Shown: positions 9,186-19,144 of the stretch, piece by piece
Position numbering within the stretch: position 1 is the first letter of the stretch
Layout: every line of letters begins with the position of its first letter
Source of the DNA: Hortaea werneckii
Taxonomy: Eukaryota; Ascomycota; Dothideomycetes; Mycosphaerellales; Teratosphaeriaceae
DNA length: 64,000 nt
Direction: 5' to 3'
Assembly (NCBI GenBank): GCA_037044905.1
Contig: JBAOKB010000078.1
Location: 36,261-100,260 of the forward strand
Notes under the pieces: generated by a model
What the model was told of the DNA's origin: nothing
Seen by the model: the letters and a program-made list of their open reading frames with translations, nothing else
Databases searched by the model: none
Program-made: the position numbers and the translations under genes

Positions 9186-12100
9186 ATGGCGACAAACAAG
9201 GGCAACATGACGCCCAGCCGGCAACGGCGCAAGGCGCAAGAAACCCAGCACCAGCAGCAGTATTTTGATGTCGGCAAGGTGGGAAGGTATGCGCGCAGCA
9301 TTGGTCAGGACTAGACGCGCTCGTGAAGCTGACTTTACGCGCAGGAAAACAGGCATTACCCTCCCAGACAAAGGCGTACGCGATGAACACGGTCTCGAGC
9401 CCGTCTCGGGCATTTTCTCCTCACCCATGGCCTCCCCGGCGCGAAACGACGCGACAATGTCGAGCAGCGAGATGCACGTCCAGGACTCTTCTGCGCCTGA
9501 AGTCGAACAGACCCTTCACATGCGCAAAACGCCCAAGTTGCCCCCTCCGCGCGCGTTTACACCGAGACATACGCATATCGGCAGTCCCAAACGAATGAGC
9601 GCCAGTCGACCCCACACGACAGGCAAGCCTTTGACCGTAGAGGATGCAGAAGAAGGCGCGAGTCCCACACAGGCCAAGACACAGCCGCCAGCGAATCGCA
9701 GGCTTGACTTTACCGGCGAGGGCGCGGTCAGGAAGAGTATTGAGAGTCTCAGCCCGTTCAAGCCGAGGAAAACTTTGAGAAGGTCAATGGGTCCTCAGCA
9801 GTCGAGGCCTGGCGTGTTTGATTCCCCTGCGAAGTCAGAAAAGCGGAAGTCAACGGTCACTGAGAGGGAAGATTCGACGGTTCATCAGTCAGATGATGGA
9901 GAAGCCCCCGAGCCAACTGTGATGGACGAGACGACAGTAAACCAGACTGAGCATCAGACTGAGCAGCAAACTGAGATAGAAGAGGATGAGCAGCAGACCG
10001 AGCTTCCGCAGGCTGAGGACGATGGCCCTCTGATTATGGACGGAGACGATGGTTACCAAACAACTTATGACGACCCGATCCCAGATGAGGAAGCGGGAGC
10101 TGAACAGGAGCAGTCTTCTCCTTCTGGACGCAGAGCGAGTCGACCGCGGAAATCCATTGAGTCTGTGAAGGATACCATTGTCGAGCCCAGCCCATCTACT
10201 GCGAAAGCGACGCCCCCTAGTAGGAAGCGCAACCGAGCGAGCATGGAGAGCCAGCACGCAGAGGCTGTGGCGGATGGCACAACAATTCAGGAGGATCAGA
10301 GCAGCATACATCAGGAACCATCTGTAGTTGCCAGCCCAACGCACAAGAAGCCACGAGGAAGACCGCGCAAAGACAAAGTGGTGGTGCATCATGAGGACGG
10401 CGATGAAGCGATAGATCCACAGCTCCTGGCTCACGGCGACCAATACACTGCAGACGAGCAACTACAGCAACGGCTGAAAGACGTCAAGAAAAGCAAACCA
10501 GGAGCCCCGAAAGAGCGCGATCCAAACCGCTCAATGCGTGCCGCCACCTCGCCCGTCCGTAACCAGCGCGCTTCCATCGATCCCTCAGTCAAATCCCCTA
10601 ACAAGCGTCCCGCAAGCCGTGGCGGCTCAATGGGCCCAGTCAGTAACGTCAACCTCCGAGCCACGACACCATTCGAAGACGCCGGAAGCAACGTCACTCG
10701 TTCCGGCCGACCCGTCTACAAACCGCTGCAATACTGGGCCAACGAAACGCGGGTCTGGCGACACGGCCAAGTCGAGGGCATCGTGCGCGCGGAAGAGGTC
10801 GAGAAACCTAAACCGAAGAAGGGCAAGAAACGGGGCCGGAAACCGAAGAAACAAGCCAATGGCACAACATCCAAGTTAGACGACATCGAAGAGGAGTCCG
10901 AAACCGAATCCACCTTCGCAGACGAATGGGAGGACTCCGTGGGCGTCATCGCGGGCTCCGTCGCCGCCTATGATCCCCTCACCGGCACAGGCTCCAACTC
11001 GCTCCCCGCCGTCCGCGAGGATCTCGCTTTCGCCTCCTCCTCCATCGTGACGCGCGACGTGGCGGGCTCGGAATTCAAGTACGCGAAGATCATGACTCTC
11101 CCGTTCTTCGGCTCGGGTCTCGTGGAGTTACCTCCAGAGGGTTTCAAGCGGGCGAAGAATTCGCGGAAGATGCAGATGTGTTTCTTCGTGCATGAGGGGA
11201 AGGTGATGGTGGAGATTGGTGCTGGAGGTGCGGAGGGGGGTGAGGTGAACCAGTTCGCCATCTCTAAGGGTGGGGTTTGGGTTGTGCCAAGAGGTAAGTT
11301 TCTATTTTCTTTTAGTTTTTCGCGCGGGTTGCGCTCTTGTTCTGCTCATGTTCCATTGTTCTTCGTGATGTCTATCCCTGATTCGGACTGTGGAACTACT
11401 TTTGTCCCGGGCGACAAACGCGGTTAGACGGGCTTGATTCTGGGTTCAACTTTGCCGGTCTGGGGATCTCGCGGGCTAGCACTACTTTAATCTGGACCTC
11501 TGGATTTACGGTTCAAACACCTCCTTGCGCTTGGCGCGGCTACATCTGGACTCTCCGGTTACGGGAAAAAAAGAGCGGTCAAACATCGCCCGCGCATTCC
11601 AGAGGAACAGCCAAGTGCAGCTGGATGCACCGTTCTCGATCGAAGACATTCTTCTCGCGGGGACAAGACGTTGCATCCATTGTTCGGGTGGCGGTGTGGA
11701 AAAAGTTGCGCGCCCATCCAGTTCAGTCGCACACACAAAGTCAGGAGCAACACCAACCAAACTAAGCGGTGTCAATCTGCACGAGCACCGCATGTCCTTT
11801 TCGCCCACCTGCATACCTGCATATCTGGGGTTTCCCCCTTGCCATTTCGAGTCAGTGGTAGAACGATCCAAGGACGTTTCCCCGATAGCCGCTGTGGTAC
11901 AGCAGCGGTCTCGCATGCTTGCATGCATGCATATACACTGCATCGTGCAATGCACATTCCCGGGGCCGGCCGCGATACCCGCTTCTCCCGGTCCGCCGTG
12001 CTTCCCGATAGATTTCCCGTCCAGGAAAGCCAGAAAGGATCTTAGATGGACAGACAGCCTGCTGATGGGATGGGACGTTTCGGTAACGCCAGATGCTGTG

Positions 12101-12445
12101 TCACAGGACTGTCGCTGTCCGAAAGAAGCACTTTGACTCGGAAACCTCCTATTCTGGATCCTTTTCCTGGCCGTAGAGCGCAGAACTTGGTCTAACGCTT
12201 TACCCTTTGCCGCGCAGCCCCTTCTTCTCCCCGCCCACAGTTTTTGCCCACCTTTCGAGTCGCCCTTTTATTTTCCTCTCTATATGACGCGTTTGCGATC
12301 TTTTCGGGATCCTTGAAGCTCCTCGTGCTAACGTAAAGGCTCTACTGTAGGGAACAACTACGCCATCACGAACGAAAGCCGGACCAAGGCGGCGAAGATC
12401 TTCTTCGCGCAGGGTTGTGAGGTTGAGGCCGCTGCAGCTGGTTAG
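9186..12445 (+). CDS. mif2: Mif2/CENP-C inner kinetochore protein
   Basis: Binds CENP-A nucleosomes and links them to the outer kinetochore. Exons: 9186-9286, 9345-11293 and 12351-12445; 714 residues. Intron 1 (58 bp) has GTATGC/CAG ends. Intron 2 (11294-12350) is 1,057 bp with GTAAGT, a GCTAACG branch and a TAG acceptor. The Mif2 N-terminal block includes RKTGITLPDKGVRDEHGLEP. The middle is long and disordered with AT-hook-like patches (KKPRGRPRKDK near 369; KRGRKPKK near 529). The CENP-C motif RSGRPVYKPLQYW begins near 486. The C-terminal cupin dimerisation domain starts near 577 and is completed only by exon 3 (GNNYAITNESRTKAAKIFF). The start is the first ATG before the conserved block. 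Confidence 0.92.
11294..12350 (+). other. Unusually long last intron of mif2
   Basis: 1,057 bp between the two cupin-encoding exons, against about 50-150 bp for most introns here. It contains a 203-codon open frame on the plus strand (11525-12136) without recognisable protein character, and an alternating purine-pyrimidine, GCATGC-rich tract at about 11912-11937. Donor, branch and acceptor are canonical, and the cupin sequence is only complete if it is removed. Confidence 0.75.
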
Positions 12446-12929
12446 AACAATATGTCTGCCTCCCTTTCTGCTTGAAATGACCTCGATGTTCGGTTGAAAC
12501 GTACTTGAGTGCCGGGCACTTGATGAGACTGATGAGATTATTGTCGGAGCTGGGCGTTTTTGGAGGGGTCTTTGGGGAACGCACGCTGGAGTGTCAGGAT
12601 CGCCGCGCGTTGTGCAGGTTTGCGAGATACCCGTTGCTTGATGAGGATGAGGATGCCGATGGTTACTTCTTGGTGCATTCTCGTATTTGAAAGTCATGTC
12701 GACTACAACCAATTTCTTACAGCTCTTATTCTTTTCCGCCATGGCTACATCAATAGTTATCTGGCGTCAACTCGTCTACTACATCATATCCGCGATTGAC
12801 TCCGGCGGGGCTTTGTCTCATCCAGATCCGATCTCTCCAAAATTTTCTTTTACTCTGACAGTCCCCCATCCAGGAATATACGGAATCTTTCAGGCTTGAC
12901 TTCAGCAACAACGTACAAAAACCTACCCG
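12446..12929. other. Intergenic between convergent mif2 and TBCB genes
   Basis: 484 bp between the 3' ends of two convergent genes. No gene supported; an antisense frame across 12200-12742 overlaps the mif2 exon and looks fortuitous. Confidence 0.55.
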
Positions 12930-14165
12930 CTAAAACTCCTCATCCTCGTCAGCAAACTCATCCAACACGGGGAAATCCCCAACCTCGACCCTCTCCGGCC
13001 TAACGAAAACCCCACAGTTCCCGCCACCGCACTCAAAATACCGCGTCCCCTTGACACTCCCATCATTCTTCCCCGTCGGCTCATCAAGCCTCACACCCAC
13101 CCAAGCCCCGACCCCGCCGGGAATCTCCCCGACATCCCCCACGAACGCCACTTCACCTCTCCGCGCATCGCTTTCGGCCGGCAACAAGCGACATCGTTTC
13201 CCGACCGCAATATTCCTTGCGGCGACTTCGGCGTACGAGGTCGCGATCTTGGATTCCTCGATCGAGGGGGCCTGGGGGTCGAAGCGGCCGAGTTTCTGCG
13301 CCTTTTTCCACGCCAGCACGCTGTCCGTCCGGTTCTCGTAGTCCGCCGCCGACATTTCATACTTGGGGACCGCGGAGACGTCGGTGTAGTTTGTTCGGGC
13401 GCCGGGGGGTCGGGTGTCGGAGACCTGTTTGGGGAACGAAGGGGAGGGGGGCGAGGTGGTTAGCTATTGCTTACGTGTGTGTTCTTGCTCTGCGATGGGA
13501 AGGGTGGATGGGGTGGGTGAGGATGTGGGGGAGGGTATGAGGTTAGTTTCGTTACAGGGTGAACCACAACGGACGTTCTGGACGTTGAACGTGTGGGTCA
13601 CTTGGATGAGAGGTTTGCTTGCTGCGAGACGCAGCGAAGGACAGTGATCTGCAACGGGTACGAAACGTGAGAGGGGATTGGTAGGGCTGAGAAGGAAGGG
13701 CTGTGCATGCTCTCGTCTCCCTCTCTTTCTCGTTCTGTCGGATGTTTTATATCTGAGACGGTGGGTTGAAACGCGTGACAGGTTGGTCATGGGTTCGGGG
13801 GTTGCGCAATCCCATGCATGTTGCAGAGTAATCATCTGGAACGCACACGAGATTGCAAGGCTCTTGACTGCCAGAGGCAGTCTTGTTCAAAGTGACTTGT
13901 AAGGAACTAATAGACCTACATATAATTCAGCGTAGGCTTGTAGTGGCCAGGCCGCTAATTGAGTGGCATCCTCGTTCGCCGCCTGGATCAGCTGGGCCGC
14001 TTGAGAAGCGATCTTCAGCGTCAGGCTTTGACAGCTAGCTGGCACGCCCGTGATGGGTTCCAAGCGCGCTTTGAGTTGGGTGATTGACCATGACGGCGTG
14101 ATTCGACGCTCTGACGCTGAGTTTTCCGATCGAATCAGCAGCGGAATGTCCGCAGTTGTCGCCAT
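12930..14165 (-). CDS. alf1: Tubulin-folding cofactor B (Alf1/TBCB)
   Basis: Captures alpha-tubulin in the tubulin folding and recycling pathway. Exon 1 is 14165-13920 (82 codons) and exon 2 is 13424-12930; 246 residues. The 495-bp intron (13919-13425) is long for this window. The N-terminus (about 1-80) reads as a ubiquitin-like domain (DIPLLIRSENSASERRITPS...). A linker with VSDTRPPGARTNYTDVS is typical of the family. The CAP-Gly domain (about 156-230) contains GAWVGVRL and the tubulin-binding GKNDG motif. The protein ends in the acidic tail DEDEEF, similar to EEY/F-type CAP-Gly ligands. Confidence 0.93.
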
Positions 14166-16950
14166 GGTGGTCGCGTGTTGCGTGTAGGGTTCGGGAGTGG
14201 GTGTTCAGATCTTTTGGATACTTCGGCACTGACACGCCTCGTCTCAGCCGATAGACTTTTTCGCGAAATACCGTGATGATGAGGATGATTTCGTATTCTT
14301 TTGCCGGGTGTGCTAGGAACACGTGAATCTTCCTGGATTGGTAACTGCCTAGGCCAAATTCGCGAGCTGTGCCACTTTGTACGCAGCCACGGGAGACATC
14401 AGTCTGCTCCCCCACAACTCCCGTTTGCCCGTCGCCCCATGATGAGCCACTTCTTCAGTCGTTCATGCGAATAGCGAAACTTGCCATCCATGCCGGCGGA
14501 TAGTCCCCACCGTGAGGCTGTTCTCCATCCCGTACCGTGTCCACGCGTTCACAGCAGTCATCAGTCCCTTTGCAAAGGCTGGAGCCCCAGTGCGGGCGCA
14601 AGTCTCAGCCGACGATCCACTGCTAGCTCGCAGCCCATTAGCATCTGAGATTATTGTTGTGGTTCGAAAAACATAGGACACCATGGCTAACGAAACGCCC
14701 GGCTTCACCGCTAGAACATCGCCCGTTTTAGTGCGGGAGGGAACATGTTGCTAGAGGAGAGTTTGGCGCGTGTTCCCGCAAAAGCTCTAGAAGCTTTCGG
14801 TAGGCTACCAAGTCATTGACAATACAGTATACCTGCCTAGGTAATGTTGATGTGACAGGCGATTCTGAAGGTCTGTCTCGAGTTCTGTTACTCCTGCGAA
14901 TCAACCTCTTCCAACGTGCATTCAATCTAACAATCTCGCATGGGAGGTACTCATATATGATGGTAATACTTATAGATGGAATTGATATACAGCGATAATC
15001 CGCGGAGGATGGATGGATGCACACAGTTGACGGGCGGCAGACACGTCGCATCCGCCAATCGATTCAAGCTTTCGACCGCCGCCCTCCTCCACCAGCCATC
15101 GGGAAATGCTGGCGCAGGCTACGTCGACCGAACGAACCTGCGATCTGTGCTTCTGCAGCGCTAACCTGGAGGCTACCTAGTATGACTTGCGTCAAGCCAC
15201 ACATCCCTGACAGCGCATTGAACAGGTCAAACTTCTTCACCGCCGCCCAAGCTCCCAGCGCTCCAGCGCTCCCCAAGACGAGAGGAATCCGTCATTTATT
15301 ATCTGTTGCTGGGCCTCCCGACTATTAATCCTGCAGGCTGCAATAGTGTGCAAAAGCGACCTTAATGTTAGGTAGGTGAGGCATCAACGAGTACGGCGCT
15401 TGACGTAAGGTGGTGTGGACATGACAGGGAGATTGTTTGGACCGAGACAGTCTGATGATGACAGCGGCCTCCTTGTTTGTGGATGATCGTGTTCTTGTTC
15501 TCGTCTCCGTCCTCGTTCTCGTTCTCGTCCTGAGCCCTCGCTACCGGGCCGGCGAGTCGGCAATTCACCGCCTTCTGTCACTCCCCATTCCGAGCCAGCG
15601 TCACATTCCAGCCGCCATGTCGAGCCCACGCGCGCGCACGCTGGAAATGTTTCATCGCGATCAGCGGGGTTCAGACCTCCTACTTGCTCTAGCGACGGTT
15701 GGTAGGCGTTACGAAAGCCCGCTTGTGGAGACCGCCGCAGCTCTTCCCAAATAAACTGCCTATATGCAGATCGCCGTTGGGAGTATTATTGACTAGAGCA
15801 AGCGTCCGAAACATTCTCTGGTTTGTTTTTGTTGTTGTCTTCACCGCCTGATGCGTTCCCGAAAATTCGAGTCCGTGGTGGGCGTTTGGGCAATCTGCCC
15901 AAGCCCAAAGGCAGGGGAACAGCAAGACGTCTACACGTCGTCGGGCATTGTCTAGACCTGCTGAGTTGATCCGCGCAGCATACCGACGTCACAGCCACGC
16001 TCCTACGCGTACATGGTGCATGAGCATGGATCGACACTCTCAGAGTATCTGTTCCTGGTTAGCAGCTCCACAGGGGACTTGATCGGTATCGTAGAAGATC
16101 CCAGCGTTCTACCGGTCAAACCTTCTCTCGTCGCCTACGAACGATGTGATCTGGAGCCGCTAGCTAGCAGCCAACTCTCTAGCCAAGCGCAGATGATGGC
16201 TCGAGGGCTTGATGCCGGGCTCTTCGTACTGCTCGCTTATCCGCATGCCGTAAGTGAAAAAGGGACCAGGGTCAAGGGTCGAAGACCATGGCCGGCTGCA
16301 AGCTGTACTGTCCCTACCTTACTTGGCGCATTGTTGTCATGTTCATCAGACGACGACGACGTTTCGCCCCTTGCTCTACTTGTCATTGGTCCACAAGGTT
16401 AAGGCTCGGAAAGGTCCCAGGCCATGTTACTTGCAGCATCTGCCCTGCGCACGCTTGCAGACGGCCTCCGCGCCTGGCGCGAGAAAGGCCGGTCGTGCAC
16501 TCGAATTGTTCGCCGTACATAATCTTAGCCTAGGTCTTCTATAGTCATGCTTACTTGGACCTTGACGTTACGTCAAAGCGTCAATTTCCCTCGACCGCAG
16601 GTTGAAACCGTCCCCAGAACACCCGATCGTCCGTAAGGCTTCCTTCGACCGCCCGTGCAGAAAGCTCACGCAATCCGTGTTTCGAGATGCGGCACTTGCC
16701 ATTAGCAGCGTGAACTCTGATCGATATAGCTTCGAACACTTCGAGGGATTGACGGCACTTAACGACAAGCTTATGACTCGGATGAGCGCAGATCTATCCG
16801 TGGGACACATACACTGCGCCAGCTCTTGCATTCCTGGCTCAATCTTGCAACAAGCGGTCTGGGCCCCCTTTGCTTTTTATCCTCTGGCATCACACTGGAG
16901 CTGAAGACGTAACCTCTGAAGCCTATCGTCGTTGCTTTTTACGGCATCAG
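14166..16950. other. Gene-poor region upstream of TBCB and the Myb/SANT gene
   Basis: About 2.8 kb without a gene I can support. A CACGTG at 14320-14325 lies about 155 bp upstream of the TBCB start. Short AT-rich patches occur near 14940-15000. Open frames here (for example minus 14463-14708 and plus 16013-16402) are short, overlapping and of unconvincing composition. The 5' exon(s) of the Myb/SANT gene may lie in the last few hundred bases. Confidence 0.5.
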
Positions 16951-18179
16951 GTTGGAAAGCTGCTGGCAAAGACGCCAGCCACTGTCGACAAAGTGGATAT
17001 CAATACACTGCTTGAGCGGCCGGCTTCAGCATCGTCGCGAGGTAACGGAAGTACAACTTCGCACCAATCCACAGGCGAAGACAATAGCTTAGGTCCGACC
17101 TCTGCTGCAGTAACATCAACAACGACAACAACGCCGGCCGCTCTGAAAGGACCGCCACTTGAACCACAACATACTCAACGTCACTACCCAATGATGCAGA
17201 CTGCGCACTACCAACCACCGTACCCTCATGCAGGACCACCTAATGGCTATCCACCCATCCACGCTTACCCTGGCTACCCTCCAGCGCCGATGGCGGACCC
17301 TAGATTGCCACCTCCCATACCGTTTTCGCATCACTTAGGCCCTAGCAATAAACGTTTAGCACCTGTCCAACCCCACCCGGCCGAGTCGCCTGCAAAGAAG
17401 AAACAGTCGAAATGGACGGTCGAGGAAGACGCTTCGATCATTGAGCTCCGCGGCAGTAACATGAAGTGGGAGGACATCTCCAAGCACCTGCCCGGCCGAA
17501 GCGCGATAAGCTGTCGATTACGCTTCCAGAACTACCTCGAGAGGCGGTCCGAGTGGGACGAGGAGAAGAAGAATAAGCTCGCCCGTCTATACGAAAGGTA
17601 CGTGAGCCTCCCTCCCATGTATTGGCCTAATGTCGACACTAACGATTAACTAGATTCAAAAAGGACATGTGGGAGAAGATCGCGAAAGAAATGCAACTCC
17701 CCTGGAGAGCGGCCGAGGCGATGCATTGGCAGATCGGCGAAGTCGAGATGGCGCAGCGCGCCAACGTCCCCGTCTTCCATCTCGCGGGGGGAGGCAACGC
17801 GGCGGGGCCTCCGCCTCCACCGGGTATGCTGCCCGAGGTCAGGACGAGCAGCATCTCACCACCTTCCGACCATCCTCCACCTGCTGTGGCTCCTGCCGCT
17901 GCGTACACTCACACGCACAATCACTCGCTCCCTCACGCCCCTCCGCAGCCGATTTCCCAACCACTATCGCCTATCCAGTCGCGCTTACGCCGCAATAGCG
18001 ACGACGAGCACGCGGCGCTCCGGCACCGCGCTGACAGCGCTCGGCCACTAGAGACTTCCACCGGGCCTCCTCGGACCCTTCTCCCGCCGCTGGGAGAAGT
18101 GACGGGGCAGCATTCACACAAACGATACACTCTGCCGCCCGTCATTACGTCCGCCGAATTGAGGCGGGATTATCGTTGA
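16951..18179 (+). CDS. Myb/SANT-domain nuclear protein (5' end unresolved)
   Basis: Likely DNA-binding regulator. The last intron is clear: 17598-17653, 56 bp, GTACGT donor, GATTAAC branch, TAG acceptor, joining LARLYER to FKKDMWEKIAKEM. The Myb/SANT repeat lies in exon 1 (KWTVEEDASIIELRGSNMKW ... ISKHLPGRSAISCRLRFQNYL), followed by a second helical half-repeat across the junction (KLARLYERFKKDMWEKIAKE). N-terminal sequence is Ser/Thr- then Pro/Tyr-rich; the C-terminus is Pro/His-rich and disordered. The start is uncertain. The first in-frame ATG is at 17191 (310 residues), but protein-like sequence extends upstream to a possible acceptor (CATCAG) ending at 16950, so an unidentified 5' exon is likely. 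The listed start is that acceptor boundary. Confidence 0.72.
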
Positions 18180-18206
18180 TAGCACTTTTTTCTTCTTCTT
18201 CTTCTT

Positions 18207-18237
<31 letters not shown>

Positions 18238-19144
18238 GCATGGCGTTAAGGTTTCTGGAAGGGGGCAAACGGCATCAGGTCTCGTCCGAGTTTCGAGGGG
18301 ATCGTAATCATGAAAAGCGTTGATGGGGGCAATGAAGGGGGCATAGCGTTTGGGGGAAGGGGGGTTAGCGATACACATACTCACAAAACCCTCATTTTTT
18401 TTTTTTTTACTACTTGCATCAGCGGACAAGAGACATGGGCGTTCGTTATCTTAGATCACGACGTGACGACATCAAAAAAAAGGCTGTAAATTAGGAGAGG
18501 GAGGTGGAGGAGGAGATGGGTGGGTTGGGTGGGCATGTGGAAGTATAAAATGCGTTAATGACCATCAGTCTTTCTTCGAGAAAAAAGCGTGTTATTTTCC
18601 CGCTGCAAACGTACTCGTGTCAAGCTGTGATGTTCGGTTAAGGTTGTCTGTTGTGGTTGTGCATCGTTCCGAGACAGCAGCAGAGATTGGAACAGATGTC
18701 TTACCCTGCAGCTTTCTTGCTTGCTTTCCATCGCTGACGACCCCCACCGGAGCTGGAGTTGGTGTGATGACACGTGACAGCTTACTTGGTGTCCACTGGG
18801 ATATTTCATAACGCGTGCTAGGATTTTAGTATAATATCGTAAAACGTTGACTGGCCTTTCGCCTTGATTCCGCAGGCATATTGCTATAATTATTAAGAAA
18901 AGAGACAGGAGAAGGAGGCGAGCTGCCTCATTTCTCAGGGCCCGGAGAGACAAGTGGAGCTTTGACCACCCGTCATCTCACCTCACGCGTCTAAACGTCG
19001 GCAATCATGGCGCTATGCTGGCCCGCAATAACAATTGATTAAGGCCGGACGACCATGTTCTAAGGAGCTCGTCATGCTTCATCAGTCGAGCTCGCAGGAT
19101 CTCATCGTAGCAAGCATACTCGCCGGCACTTCGCACCCGGCAAA
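18180..19144. other. Intergenic upstream of the Hook gene
   Basis: 965 bp. Holds the TTC microsatellite, a run of about 14 T near 18395, and a CACGTG at 18771-18776 within TGACACGTGACA, about 370 bp upstream of the Hook start. No gene seen. Confidence 0.55.
18190..18236. repeat. (TTC)n microsatellite
   Basis: About 16 TTC units directly after the Myb/SANT stop codon, preceded by a short T run; probably in its 3' UTR. Confidence 0.97.

Noticed and set aside
9889..10461. 190-codon frame antisense to mif2
   Set aside because: Leu/Ser/Arg-rich product typical of a shadow of a Glu/Gln/Asp-rich coding strand.
11525..12136. 203-codon plus-strand open frame inside the mif2 intron
   Set aside because: No recognisable domain, odd Cys/His/Pro composition, and the canonical splice signals of mif2 surround it.
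12200..12742. 180-codon minus-strand frame across the mif2 3' end
   Set aside because: Overlaps the last mif2 exon in antisense; low-complexity basic sequence with no family resemblance.
14640..14690. GGTTCGA word resembling a tRNA B-box
   Set aside because: No matching A-box at proper distance and no acceptor stem could be formed by eye. A similar word at about 53896 lies in a coding exon.
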